Positions 33,382-42,707 of a stretch of DNA of 54,351 nt are shown here, piece by piece. The position numbers were made by a program, and so were the translations under genes. Location of the stretch: assembly GCA_002412425.1 (NCBI GenBank), contig DHVB01000039.1:1-54351 (forward strand). Reading direction: 5' to 3'. Below the pieces are notes generated by a model. That model saw only the letters and a program-made list of their open reading frames with translations. It searched no databases and was not told the DNA's origin. The first letter of the stretch is position 1; each line of letters starts with the position of its first letter. Source of the stretch: Bacteroidales bacterium UBA5219. GTDB lineage: Bacteria; Bacteroidota; Bacteroidia; Bacteroidales; ML635J-15.

Positions 33382-35328
33382 ATGAAAAGAATTTTTAGTT
33401 TTTTAATAATATTTTTTGCTTTCAGCTTTTTTGTACAAGCACAAAACAATTCTGTTTATACGAAAAATAAATCAGCGATAAAAAGTTTTAATAAAGCTGT
33501 TTCATACATGGAGCAGAGGCAAAATAGAATGGCTATTACCGAAATTGAAAAAGCTATAGAAAAAGACCCAAACTTTTTAGAAGCATGGCTTTTGAAAGCT
33601 GAGATTTATGATTTTCTTGGAAAAGCAAACGAATCTTATTTGTCTTATGCAAAAGTTTTTGAAATCGATGCTCAATATGACCCTGCTTTAAGTTTTAAAT
33701 TAGCTGCAAATTCATATAAAATCGGAAAATATTCAGTTGCTAAAAAATATATAGATTTTTTCTGTAATGAGGTTGACACAATGAGGTATCGCAATTATGA
33801 TTTTAAAAGATTAAGAGAATTTATTTATTTTGCAGATAGTGCTTATAAAAACCCTAAAGATTTTAAACCTATAAACATAGGACCTGGTGTAAACACACAC
33901 TTTGATGAATATTGGCCCTCACTTTCTGTAGATGAGAGAGTATTGGTTTTTACTCGTCAAATTCCCATAAATCCTAATTCTACTTCACGTGATCCATCAT
34001 CTATGCAGGAAGATTTATTTGTTTCTTACTTTGACGATAAAACAGGACAATTTATTAAAGCTATTCCAATGCCCGGAAATATAAATACAAAACTTAACGA
34101 AGGTGCGCAATGTATTAGTGCAGATGGAAAAACTTGTGTTTTTACGGCTTGTAATCGTCCTGAAGGCAAAGGTTCTTGCGATTTATATATAATGTTTTTA
34201 AGAGGTGGAAAATGGACAGATCCTCAAAATTTGGAATCTATAAATACAGCTTCTTGGGACAGCAATCCTTCGCTTTCGGCTGATGGAAAATATTTATATT
34301 TCGCTTCAGGAAGAGCTGGTGGCTATGGTAAAACAGATATTTGGCGAGTTAGAATAGATGCAGAAGGCAATGCTCTTGACGAAGCCGAAAATCTTGGTCC
34401 ACAAATAAATACTCAATTCGAAGAACTTTCACCATTTATTCACCCTGACGGAAGAACTTTGTACTTTGCTTCACGTGGTCATCCCGGAATGGGAGATTTT
34501 GATTTGTTTTATTCAAAACTTGATAATAATGGAAATTGGTCAAAACCTGTGAACCTTGGCTATCCACTTAACACTATGGGTGAGGAGAGAAGCCTTATAG
34601 TAAATGCAAGAGGTGATATTGCAATGTTTGCGTCAAATGTTGGAAGAAAAGATTTGGATATTTATTTCTTTTTAATTCCAGAAGAAATTAAACCTGTGGC
34701 AGCAACTTATGTTAAAGGCTATGTTTATAATGCAAAAACAAATCAAAGATTAGAAGCTAAATGCGAACTTTTTGATATCGAATCTGGCGAAGAAATGGTA
34801 AGGCTTACTACTGATAAAATAACTGGCGAATACTTGGTAACTTTACCAGTAGAGCGTGATTATGCTTTTAATGTTGAAAAAACAGGATTTTTATTTCATT
34901 CCGAAAATTTTTCTTTAAAAAACATTAAAGACCCAGAACAACCTTTTATATTAAATATCCCTCTACAACCTTTGGAAGAAGGAGTAACTGTAATTTTAAA
35001 AAATATTTTCTTTGCATTTGACTCTTACGAACTTTTACCAGAATCCTATGCTGAGTTAAAAATTGTTGTGGATTATCTTAATACAAATCCAAACTTAAAA
35101 ATTGAAATAGGCGGACATACCGACAATGTTGGATCAAAGGCGTATAATAAAACCTTATCCGAAAATCGAGCAAAATCTGTTTATACTTATTTGATTTCCA
35201 AAGGGATAGATAAGGATAGATTGTCATATAAAGGTTATGATTTTTCTATTCCAATTGCAGATAATGCAACAGAAGAAGGACGTGCTTTAAATCGTAGAAC
35301 AGAATTTAAAGTTATTAGTAATAAGTAA
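33382..35328 (+). CDS. OmpA-family protein with TPR, PD40 propeller and carboxypeptidase-regulatory domain (PorE-like)
   Basis: 648 residues. A signal peptide (FAFSFFVQAQ) is followed by a TPR region (~30-150, NRMAITEIEKAIEKDPNFLE). A WD40-like PD40 propeller spans ~165-430, with repeats such as NPSLSADGKYLYFASGRAGG and SPFIHPDGRTLYFASRG. Then come a carboxypeptidase-regulatory-like domain (~445-525) and a C-terminal OmpA domain (~540-645) with EIGGHTDNVGSKAYNKTLSE, which binds peptidoglycan. This order is that of PorE, the T9SS periplasmic anchor. PorE is a lipoprotein and here no lipobox is seen, so it may be a paralogue. It begins 18 bases after queE. Confidence 0.85.
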   Translation: MKRIFSFLIIFFAFSFFVQAQNNSVYTKNKSAIKSFNKAVSYMEQRQNRMAITEIEKAIEKDPNFLEAWLLKAEIYDFLGKANESYLSYAKVFEIDAQYDPALSFKLAANSYKIGKYSVAKKYIDFFCNEVDTMRYRNYDFKRLREFIYFADSAYKNPKDFKPINIGPGVNTHFDEYWPSLSVDERVLVFTRQIPINPNSTSRDPSSMQEDLFVSYFDDKTGQFIKAIPMPGNINTKLNEGAQCISADGKTCVFTACNRPEGKGSCDLYIMFLRGGKWTDPQNLESINTASWDSNPSLSADGKYLYFASGRAGGYGKTDIWRVRIDAEGNALDEAENLGPQINTQFEELSPFIHPDGRTLYFASRGHPGMGDFDLFYSKLDNNGNWSKPVNLGYPLNTMGEERSLIVNARGDIAMFASNVGRKDLDIYFFLIPEEIKPVAATYVKGYVYNAKTNQRLEAKCELFDIESGEEMVRLTTDKITGEYLVTLPVERDYAFNVEKTGFLFHSENFSLKNIKDPEQPFILNIPLQPLEEGVTVILKNIFFAFDSYELLPESYAELKIVVDYLNTNPNLKIEIGGHTDNVGSKAYNKTLSENRAKSVYTYLISKGIDKDRLSYKGYDFSIPIADNATEEGRALNRRTEFKVISNK

Positions 35329-35360
35329 AAATAGTTAAGAGAAAAGTAGAAAGATTTTTG

Positions 35361-36785
35361 ATGGATAGGTCGCAGAGATTAGGAACAGAAAAAATAAAAC
35401 CATTATTGAGGAGCTTATCGCTTCCTGCAATGATTGGAATGTTGTCGGTAACTATTTACAACGTTGCCGATACTATTTTTATAGGACATGCTGTCGGAAC
35501 TCTTGGAATTGCTGCTATTTCTGTTTCATTGCCTTTGATGATGTCAATCACTACTTTTGGACAAGCAATAGGATTGGGAGGAGCTTCTGTAATATCGCGA
35601 GCATTAGGAGCAGGAAATAAAGCTAAGGCTCAACTTACACTTCATTCTTTACTTACGATAATTATCTCAATAAACTTCATACTCATTACATTAGCTTATT
35701 TAAAAGCTGGTTTCTTTGTAAAACTTTTTGGAGCAAATGACGAAATTTTGCCTTATGCTGTGCAATATGTTCGTTGGTCATTGCCTGGCTCTTTTTTCTT
35801 AAACATTCTGTTTGTTTCAGTTCATCAAATTCGAGCCGAAGGAAATGCAAGATTCCCAATGTTTTCGCAAATTTTGGGAGGAGTTTTAAATTTAATTTTC
35901 GACCCTATATTTATTTTTGGTCTTGGTTGGGGCTTAATGGGTGCAGCTTTAGCAAGCTCTATAAGTCAATTTGTGGGATTTTGTTTAGCAATGTGGTATT
36001 TTACAAAAAATCCAAAATCAGTTTTAAAATTAAATATAAGAAAATTATGGGCTTTACCCGACAAGGCAATTACTTTAGAAGTATTAGCAATTGGAGCTTC
36101 GTCATTTGGAAGACAAATTGCAGGTTCTATTATGAGTATAGTCCTTAATAATGCTCTTTTACGATATGGCGGTGCAGCTTCAATAGCAGCTTTCGGAATA
36201 ATAAATAGAATAACAATGTTTGTGTTTATGCCTCTTTTTGGACTAAACCAAGGATTTATGCCTATTGCAGGATTTAATTACGGAGCAAAAAAAATACTTA
36301 GAGTTTTACGAGGTATGAAAATAGCAATTATTTGGTCAACAAGCTTTTGTATAGCTACATTGATTTTATTTTTTGTTTTTGCTAACTCAATAGTAAGTGT
36401 TTTTACAACAGATAAAGAGCTAATAGCAATGGCAACAAAGTCGCTAAGAATTTTTATACTTGCTTTTCCTGTAGTAGGTTTTCAAATTGTTGGCTCAGGG
36501 CTATTTCAAGCTCTTGGTAAGGCAAAAGCTTCAATGTTTTTGGCTTTGGCAAGACAGGTTTTATTTTTAATTCCTTTTGTATTGATATTCCCTAAGTTTT
36601 GGGGCGAAAATGGAATTTGGTTTTCATTTCCAATATCTGACTTTTTAGCAGCTTCAGTTACTTTTTTAATGGTTGTAAACCTTGTTAAAAAACTAAAAAA
36701 AGAAGACAAAGAAAATAGACGTTTAAACTTAGAAAAAGCCAAAACAAAGCCTAAATTTAATCTTCAAGATGAAACTGTTTTGTAA
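35361..36785 (+). CDS. MATE-family multidrug efflux transporter
   Basis: 474 residues from the ATG at 35361; the TTG just before is rejected. About 12 membrane segments are visible. The N-terminal motif SLSLPAMIGMLSVTIYNVADTIFIG is characteristic, together with GLGGASVISRALGAGNKAKA and FNYGAKK. It exports cationic drugs or metabolites at the inner membrane, driven by Na+ or H+. The C-terminus ends with a basic cytosolic tail (KKLKKEDKENRRLNLEKAK). It is probably in the same transcript as the OmpA protein (32-base gap). The substrate cannot be predicted. Confidence 0.92.
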   Translation: MDRSQRLGTEKIKPLLRSLSLPAMIGMLSVTIYNVADTIFIGHAVGTLGIAAISVSLPLMMSITTFGQAIGLGGASVISRALGAGNKAKAQLTLHSLLTIIISINFILITLAYLKAGFFVKLFGANDEILPYAVQYVRWSLPGSFFLNILFVSVHQIRAEGNARFPMFSQILGGVLNLIFDPIFIFGLGWGLMGAALASSISQFVGFCLAMWYFTKNPKSVLKLNIRKLWALPDKAITLEVLAIGASSFGRQIAGSIMSIVLNNALLRYGGAASIAAFGIINRITMFVFMPLFGLNQGFMPIAGFNYGAKKILRVLRGMKIAIIWSTSFCIATLILFFVFANSIVSVFTTDKELIAMATKSLRIFILAFPVVGFQIVGSGLFQALGKAKASMFLALARQVLFLIPFVLIFPKFWGENGIWFSFPISDFLAASVTFLMVVNLVKKLKKEDKENRRLNLEKAKTKPKFNLQDETVL

Positions 36786-36823
36786 GATTTATTATTAAAT
36801 TTCAGATAATCTCTTTTTTTTCT

Positions 36824-36831
36824 TAATTTTG
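36824..36831 (+). promoter_or_regulatory. -7 promoter element TAATTTTG for the NifS-SelD gene
   Basis: Exact TAnnTTTG match 15 bases before the ATG at 36847. It contains the TTG that would otherwise be taken as an earlier start. Confidence 0.45.
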
Positions 36832-36846
36832 CTTAAAATTTCAATT

Positions 36847-39054
36847 ATGGGAATTTATTTAGATTATAATGCAACAACGCCTATAGACAAAGAAGTTGCG
36901 GAATTTATGAAGCCATTTCTAAATGATTATTTTGGGAATCCTTCAAGTTCTCATTCCTTTGGAGTTAATGCAAAAAAAGCTGTTGAAAATGCAAGAGCAA
37001 AAATAGCTAATCTTTTGGGTTGTAAAGCTTCTGAAATAGTTTTTACAAGTGGTGGAAGCGAAGCTAACAATTACGCAATTAAAGGTTATGCTTTTGCTAA
37101 CGAAAATAGAGGTAAGCATATAATTACTTCCCAAATTGAACATCCTGCTGTTATTGAGGTTTGTAAGTTTTTGGAAACAAAAGGTTTTGAAATTTCTTAT
37201 TTACCTGTTGATGAGTTTGGCATAATTGATTTAAAGAAATTAGAAAGCGAGATTCGTTCGGATACTATTTTAATTTCTGTAATGCATGCAAATAATGAAA
37301 TTGGAAGTATTCAACCTTTGAAAGAAATTTCAAAAATTGCAAAAAAATACAATATAGTTTTTCATACAGACGCTGCTCAATCTGTTGGAAAAATTCCAAC
37401 TAAAGTTAATGAGTTAGGTGTTGATATGTTAAGTTTAGCAGGACACAAACTTTATGCACCAAAGGGGATTGGAGTTTTATACATAAAAGAAGGAATTTTT
37501 CTTGAAAAATTAATTCATGGTGCTGAGCATGAGCAAAATAAGCGTGCAGGAACAGAAAATGTTTTAGAAATTGCAGGTTTAGGCAAAGCTTGTGAAATTG
37601 CAGAAAGAGATATGGAGAAAAATATTGCACATTCTCTTAAAATGCGTGATTTATTTCATACTTTGCTTAGCGAAAAAATTGAAAGTATAAAACTCAACGG
37701 ACATCGAGAATTGCGATTGCCAAACACTTTAAATATTAGTTTTAAAAATATTGAAGCAAATATTTTACTTAACGAAATGGAAACCCATGGAATAGCTGCT
37801 TCGGCTGGTGCGGCTTGTCATGCAGAAGCAGTAAAAGTTTCTACAGTTTTACAAGCTATCAATGTAGAGCCTGATTATGCTATGGGAACAATTCGCTTTT
37901 CGGTTGGCAGACAAACAACTGAGAACGAAATTCGTGAAGCAGCAAAAATTATCATAGAAATTGTTGAAAATTTAAAATCAAATACTGATAAAAGTGTTGA
38001 GCCAACAGAAAATCCTAAAATATTTAAACTAACTAAATACACTCAAGGACTTGGTTGTGCTTGCAAATTAAGTCCGCAGGATTTAGAAAAGGTTTTAAAA
38101 GATTTACCTTCAGTTTTTGATAAAAATGTTTTGATTGATGCTTCAAACTCTGATGATGCAGCAGTTTACAAAATAGATGAAAATACTGCTTTAGTTCAGA
38201 CTTTAGATTTTTTTACACCTGTAGTTGATGATGCTTATGATTTTGGTGCAATTGCTGCGGCTAATGCTTTAAGCGATATTTATGCAATGGGAGCTAAGCC
38301 TATTTTTGCTTTAAATATTGTTGGTTTTCCTGCTAATAGATTGGATATTTCTGTTTTAAATGAAATTCTACGAGGAGCAGCAGATAAAGCCAAAGAAGCT
38401 GGAATTTCAATTTTGGGAGGTCATACAATACATGATGTTGAACCAAAATTCGGAATGGCGGTTTCTGGTCTTGCAAATCCTAATAAAATTAAAACAAACG
38501 CAGGAGCAAAGCATGGCGATGCAATTATCTTAACAAAAAAAATAGGCACAGGAATTTTAACTACTGCAATTAAAAAAGATTTAATTTCTGAAAAATCTAA
38601 GCATGAAGTAATTGCTTCAATGAAAGAATTGAATATGCAAAGTGCTGAAATAATTTCAAAATATGAAGTGAACGCTTGTACTGATATTACTGGTTTTGGC
38701 TTGGCTGGACATTTAAGCGAATTATTGTTGGCGAGTAAACTTAGTGCAGAAATTTTTGAAAACGAAATTCCTTATTTTGAACAAACTGAAGAATTAGCTT
38801 ATGCAGGTGTAGTTCCGGGAGGAAGTTTGAATAATTTACAGCATTTTTCTAAAAATATTATTTGGAAAATACAAATTTCTGAAACAAGAAAACTTATGTT
38901 TTGTGATGCTCAAACATCTGGTGGACTGTTGTTTACGCTTCCAAACGAATTAAAAGATAAAGTAATAGATGATTTACACAAAAATGGAATTACTACAGCA
39001 AAATATATTGGAAATTGTTACAAAGATGGAGAAAGTAAAATTATTGTAAAATGA
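36847..39054 (+). CDS. selD: Cysteine desulfurase (NifS-like) fused to selenide, water dikinase (SelD)
   Basis: 735 residues from the ATG at 36847. Residues 1-~385 are a class V aminotransferase: IYLDYNATTPIDKEVAEFM, the PLP Lys201 in LAGHKLYAPKGIG, and catalytic Cys324 in SAGAACHAEAVKVS. Residues ~395-735 are SelD: GLGCACKLSP with Cys404, Cys406 and Lys407 in the selenide-binding motif, then SDDAAVYKIDENTALVQTLD, GGHTIHD and TDITGFGLAGHL. A desulfurase domain can deliver selenium from selenocysteine directly to SelD, which makes selenophosphate with ATP. The Cys in the SelD motif, rather than Sec, is normal. The last 4 bases overlap mnmE. Wobble-uridine selenation is a likely use, since no selA or selB is seen here. 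Confidence 0.93.
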   Translation: MGIYLDYNATTPIDKEVAEFMKPFLNDYFGNPSSSHSFGVNAKKAVENARAKIANLLGCKASEIVFTSGGSEANNYAIKGYAFANENRGKHIITSQIEHPAVIEVCKFLETKGFEISYLPVDEFGIIDLKKLESEIRSDTILISVMHANNEIGSIQPLKEISKIAKKYNIVFHTDAAQSVGKIPTKVNELGVDMLSLAGHKLYAPKGIGVLYIKEGIFLEKLIHGAEHEQNKRAGTENVLEIAGLGKACEIAERDMEKNIAHSLKMRDLFHTLLSEKIESIKLNGHRELRLPNTLNISFKNIEANILLNEMETHGIAASAGAACHAEAVKVSTVLQAINVEPDYAMGTIRFSVGRQTTENEIREAAKIIIEIVENLKSNTDKSVEPTENPKIFKLTKYTQGLGCACKLSPQDLEKVLKDLPSVFDKNVLIDASNSDDAAVYKIDENTALVQTLDFFTPVVDDAYDFGAIAAANALSDIYAMGAKPIFALNIVGFPANRLDISVLNEILRGAADKAKEAGISILGGHTIHDVEPKFGMAVSGLANPNKIKTNAGAKHGDAIILTKKIGTGILTTAIKKDLISEKSKHEVIASMKELNMQSAEIISKYEVNACTDITGFGLAGHLSELLLASKLSAEIFENEIPYFEQTEELAYAGVVPGGSLNNLQHFSKNIIWKIQISETRKLMFCDAQTSGGLLFTLPNELKDKVIDDLHKNGITTAKYIGNCYKDGESKIIVK

Positions 39055-40427
39055 AAGATTTATTTAATAATACTGTTTGTGCAATTTCTTCTCCGCCAGG
39101 AGTTGGAGCAATTTCTGTAATTCGTTTAACTGGGGAAAAATCTCATCAGATACTAACAAATAATATAAGTTCAAAAAGCAAATATGAAAATCTAAAAGCA
39201 GGTAAGTTGCTGTTTACCAAGATTTTAGCCGATGGCAATATTTTAGACGAAGTTTTGCTTGTGAAGTTTGATGCACCTAATTCATTTACAGGCGAAAATA
39301 TGCTTGAAATATACTGTCATGGCTCGGATTTCATACAACAAGAGATTTTACATTTGCTTGTTAAAAATGGAGCAAATATTGCTTTGCCGGGTGAATTTAC
39401 AAAAAGAGCTTTTATAAATGGTAAAATGGATTTATCTCAATCAGAAGCAGTTGCAGATATTATTTCAAGTAATTCTTCAGAGTCGCACAGATTAGCAATA
39501 AATCAATTAAAAGGTGGAATATCAAATGAAATTGCCTTGCTTCGTGAAAAAATGATAGAATTAATTTCTTTAATGGAATTAGAACTTGATTTTAGCGAAG
39601 AAGATGTAGAGTTTGCAGACAGGTCAAGGCTTTTGCAAATAATTCAAGAGATTAAAACTAAAATAAATTTATTGATAGAATCTTTTAAATATGGAAATGC
39701 TGTAAAAAATGGAGTTCCTGTTGCAATAGTTGGAAAGCCAAATACAGGGAAATCAACCTTGCTAAATACTTTGTTAAAAGAGGATAGGGCAATAGTTTCA
39801 GATATTCCAGGAACAACAAGAGATTCGATTGAAGAAGAAATTTTTATTAATGGAATTAAATTTAGGTTTATTGATACAGCTGGACTGCGAGAAAGTAAAG
39901 ATAAGATTGAAGAAATAGGAGTTAAACGTAGTTTAGAAAAAATAAATTTATCTCAAGTTATTCTTTTAATAATTGAAGCTAATTCATCTGAAAAAGAAAT
40001 AGATACAATAATAAAACAAGTAGAGAAAGAAATTAATTCTTCTCAAAAACTTATTTTAGTTTTTAACAAAATTGATTTACTCAATAAAGAAAATATTGAC
40101 TTAAAATACAATTACGAAAGCATTAAAATTTCGGCAAAGCATAATAAAAACATTGATTTGCTTCACAATTCATTAAGTTTTTATGTAAAATCTTTAAAAA
40201 CAGGTATTGGCGATGTAATTTTGACCAATGCTCGTCATATTGAGGTTTTGCATAAGATTGATTTAGCACTCGACAGGGCAATAGAAGGATTAAATATGCA
40301 GTTAAGCAGTGATTTAGTTTCTCAAGATTTGCGTGAAGCCATGCATTATTTGGGCGAAATTACTGGTCAAGTTTCTAATGAAGAAGTTTTAGGAGCAATT
40401 TTTTCTAAGTTTTGTATAGGGAAGTGA
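39051..40427 (+). CDS. mnmE: tRNA uridine-5-carboxymethylaminomethyl GTPase MnmE
   Basis: 458 residues. With MnmG it installs the cmnm5 group on U34 of several tRNAs. Visible: the N-terminal tetrahydrofolate-binding part (DTVC-like start NNTVCAISSPPGVGAISVIR), GEFTKRAFINGKMDLSQSEA, the G1 motif GKPNTGKST (~228), DIPGTTRDSIEE, DTAGLRESKDKIEE, the G4 motif NKID, and the C-terminal CIGK whose Cys is conserved in MnmE. Its ATG overlaps the NifS-SelD stop (ATGA). A coupled selenophosphate source next to a U34 enzyme suggests formation of selenouridine-type wobble bases. Confidence 0.96.
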   Translation: MKDLFNNTVCAISSPPGVGAISVIRLTGEKSHQILTNNISSKSKYENLKAGKLLFTKILADGNILDEVLLVKFDAPNSFTGENMLEIYCHGSDFIQQEILHLLVKNGANIALPGEFTKRAFINGKMDLSQSEAVADIISSNSSESHRLAINQLKGGISNEIALLREKMIELISLMELELDFSEEDVEFADRSRLLQIIQEIKTKINLLIESFKYGNAVKNGVPVAIVGKPNTGKSTLLNTLLKEDRAIVSDIPGTTRDSIEEEIFINGIKFRFIDTAGLRESKDKIEEIGVKRSLEKINLSQVILLIIEANSSEKEIDTIIKQVEKEINSSQKLILVFNKIDLLNKENIDLKYNYESIKISAKHNKNIDLLHNSLSFYVKSLKTGIGDVILTNARHIEVLHKIDLALDRAIEGLNMQLSSDLVSQDLREAMHYLGEITGQVSNEEVLGAIFSKFCIGK

Positions 40428-40449
40428 TTGTTATTTTGAAAAAATAAAT

Positions 40450-40457
40450 TATTTTTG
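40450..40457 (+). promoter_or_regulatory. -7 promoter element TATTTTTG before the alpha/beta hydrolase
   Basis: Exact TAnnTTTG match. It includes a TTG at 40455 that is in frame with the hydrolase but is unlikely to be its start. Confidence 0.4.
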
Positions 40458-40475
40458 TGCAAAAAGCAAAAACTC

Positions 40476-41258
40476 TTGATAAATTACATTAAATATCAGC
40501 ATGACAGTTCAAGCGAGTGGATAACTTTAATTCATGGAGCGGGTGGAAGTTCTACAATTTGGTATAGGCAAATTAGAATTTTTGCTGAAAAATACAATGT
40601 TTTATTAATCGATTTGCGTGGACATGGACGTTCAAATAAGCTTGGTTTAGAAACACTTCATAAAAAATATACTTTTTCGTTTATTGCAAATGATGTTTTA
40701 GAAGTATTGGATTATGAAGGTATTGAAAAAACTCATTTTGTGGGAATTTCACTAGGAACAATTATTATAAGACAAATTGCCGAAGAGCATCCACAAAGAG
40801 TTTTGTCAATGATTATGGGCGGTGCGATTTTAAAATTTAACTTTAAATCCAGAATATTAATGAAATTAGGTTGGGTTTTCAAATCTATTGTTCCATATAT
40901 GATTTTATATAAGTTTTTTGCCTTTATTATTATGCCAAAGGAAAATCATAAGCAATCGAGAAATCTTTTTGTTAGAGAGGCTAAAAAACTGTATAGAAGA
41001 GAATTTATAAGATGGTATAAAATGACTGCGGGTATAAATTCTATATTAAAAATGTTTAGAAATCTTGAATTGCCTATTCCAACTTTATATATTATGGGCG
41101 ACGAAGACGAAATGTTTTTACCTGCCATTCGCCAAGTCGTGAAAGAACATGTTAATTACTCACAATTGGCAGTAATTCCAAACTGTGGACATGTTGTAAA
41201 TGTTGAAAAACCTGATGTTTTTAATAGAATGGTTTGTAAGTTTATAGATTCGATTTAA
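40476..41258 (+). CDS. Alpha/beta hydrolase
   Basis: About 260 residues from a TTG at 40476. There is no in-frame ATG near, and the TTG at 40455 lies in a promoter-like box; the exact start is uncertain. ITLIHGAGGSSTIW carries the oxyanion HG motif. LLIDLRGHGRS and FVGISLGTIIIR (nucleophile Ser in GISLG) follow. The acid is probably the Asp in YIMGDEDEMF, and the base the His in PNCGHVVNVEKP. The lid region has two hydrophobic helices. An esterase- or lactonase-like enzyme; the substrate is unknown. Confidence 0.82.
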   Translation: MINYIKYQHDSSSEWITLIHGAGGSSTIWYRQIRIFAEKYNVLLIDLRGHGRSNKLGLETLHKKYTFSFIANDVLEVLDYEGIEKTHFVGISLGTIIIRQIAEEHPQRVLSMIMGGAILKFNFKSRILMKLGWVFKSIVPYMILYKFFAFIIMPKENHKQSRNLFVREAKKLYRREFIRWYKMTAGINSILKMFRNLELPIPTLYIMGDEDEMFLPAIRQVVKEHVNYSQLAVIPNCGHVVNVEKPDVFNRMVCKFIDSI

Positions 41259-41289
41259 ATTAAAAAGAAGCAAGTTTAAATTACTTTTT

Positions 41290-42108
41290 ATGGCAAAAGG
41301 AAGAATACTACAAGTAAAACAATCCGAAATAACGATTATAAGTCAACAGAATACTGATTATATTAGCCTTACAGATATGACCGTTACTTTTCGAGAAGGT
41401 AGTGGATTGATAAGCAAATGGATAACCAATAAAAACACAATAGAATATTTAGGCGTTTGGGAAAGAATAAATAATCCCAATTTTAATTACCCCGAATTCG
41501 GGGTAATTGGGCAAGAAGCTGGTACGAATAGATTTATAATGTCAGTTGGTCAATGGGTTGCCCGTACTAATGCTATAGGCATGCTCGTAAAAGCAGGACG
41601 ATACGGTGGAACGTATGCACATAAAGATATCGCTTTTCACTTTGCAATGTGGTTAAGTCCAGAATTTCAAATATACTTGGTTAATGAATTTCAACGACTT
41701 AAAGATGAAGAAAATAACCGTCTGAAATTAGAGTGGAGTTTACAACGCACCCTTGCTAAAGTTAACTATCAAATTCATACTGACGCAATTAAAGAAAACC
41801 TTATTCCAAAAGAAATTACTAAGCAACAAGCAAATTATGTATATGCTAATGAAGCAGATTTATTAAATGTTGCGCTTTTTGGAATTACTGCGAAAGAATG
41901 GCGAAAAAATAATTCTACAAAAAGTGGAAATATGCGAGATTACGCAACATTAGAACAGCTTGTCGTGTTAAGTAATTTGGAGAGTATAAACGCATTGTTA
42001 ATACGACAAGGTTTATCACAAAAAGAAAGACTTTTACAACTTAATAAAGTAGCGATTTCTCAAATGAAATCGCTACTTGAAAGTGATGCGATAAAGAAAC
42101 TAAAATAA
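41290..42108 (+). CDS. KilA-N domain protein
   Basis: 272 residues. The KilA-N (APSES-related DNA-binding) domain covers roughly residues 20-135: YISLTDMTVTF, WITNKNTIEYLGVWE, KAGRYGGTYAHKDIAFHFAM and PEFQIYLVNEFQRLK. The C-terminal part is helical (LAKVNYQIHTDAIKENLIPK and further). Such proteins are common in Bacteroidota chromosomes and phages; a DNA-binding role is inferred from the fold. It stands alone, not in a recognisable prophage. A 24-base perfect palindrome lies inside the coding sequence (41485-41508), coding NYPEFGVI. Confidence 0.88.
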   Translation: MAKGRILQVKQSEITIISQQNTDYISLTDMTVTFREGSGLISKWITNKNTIEYLGVWERINNPNFNYPEFGVIGQEAGTNRFIMSVGQWVARTNAIGMLVKAGRYGGTYAHKDIAFHFAMWLSPEFQIYLVNEFQRLKDEENNRLKLEWSLQRTLAKVNYQIHTDAIKENLIPKEITKQQANYVYANEADLLNVALFGITAKEWRKNNSTKSGNMRDYATLEQLVVLSNLESINALLIRQGLSQKERLLQLNKVAISQMKSLLESDAIKKLK

Positions 42109-42171
42109 AAAAAACAACGAAATACTAATACATTTTTGTAAAATATAAATTATTGTCAATACTAAATAACA

Positions 42172-42621
42172 ATGAAATATTTTATTACAATTTTTATTTT
42201 TCTTGGGCTATTGTCTTCTTGTTCAAAATCACCTGCATGTTGGGGAGATGATAAAAACAAAGGAATAATTAATAATTCTATAATCATTAATTGTAGTCCG
42301 ACAATATATAAAGAAAATTATGTAATTACCTCTGATTCAATTTATCAACAGATTTTTTTAGACACAACAATTAGTCAAACAATTTGTCAACTGCCTAATA
42401 TTGATTTTAGCAAAGAAACGCTATTAGGATTAGTAGCAACAGGGCAATGTAATACAAAAGTAATAAGAGAAGTAATTTCATTAGACAATGAAAAAAAATA
42501 CCATTATAAAGTAAAAATTAGAAGTTGTGGACAGTGTAAAAAAGAGATGTTTACTTATAATTGGGTAACAGTCCCAAAACTTCCAAGCGACTGGACAGTA
42601 AGTTTTGAAGTGGCAGAATGA
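42172..42621 (+). CDS. Small lipoprotein of unknown function
   Basis: 149 residues. The signal ends in LGLLSSCSKS, a lipobox. The mature part has six further Cys (PACWGDD, NCSPT, TICQL, GQCNT, RSCGQCKK), suggesting disulfides or metal binding. It resembles no family I can name. It stands 63 bases after the KilA-N gene and is followed immediately by heptamer repeats. Confidence 0.7.
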   Translation: MKYFITIFIFLGLLSSCSKSPACWGDDKNKGIINNSIIINCSPTIYKENYVITSDSIYQQIFLDTTISQTICQLPNIDFSKETLLGLVATGQCNTKVIREVISLDNEKKYHYKVKIRSCGQCKKEMFTYNWVTVPKLPSDWTVSFEVAE

Positions 42622-42624
42622 CTC

Positions 42625-42707
42625 AGTTAAAAGTTGAAAGTTAAAAGTTGAAATAAGTTTTTTGTTTGGCTTTCTTTATGAACTTTTTACTTTATAAACT
42701 TTTAACT
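42625..42707. repeat. Two opposed heptamer repeat tracts
   Basis: AGTTAAA, AGTTGAA, AGTTAAA, AGTTGAA (42625-42652) begin 3 bases after a stop codon. An inverted, degenerate tract ending in TTTAACT lies at 42681-42707. The rest of the gene-free stretch to 43038 is AT-rich, with nothing recognised. Confidence 0.7.

Noticed and set aside
41290..42621. Prophage remnant around the KilA-N gene
   Set aside because: No integrase, capsid, portal, terminase or lysis gene is nearby; the neighbours are housekeeping and envelope genes.
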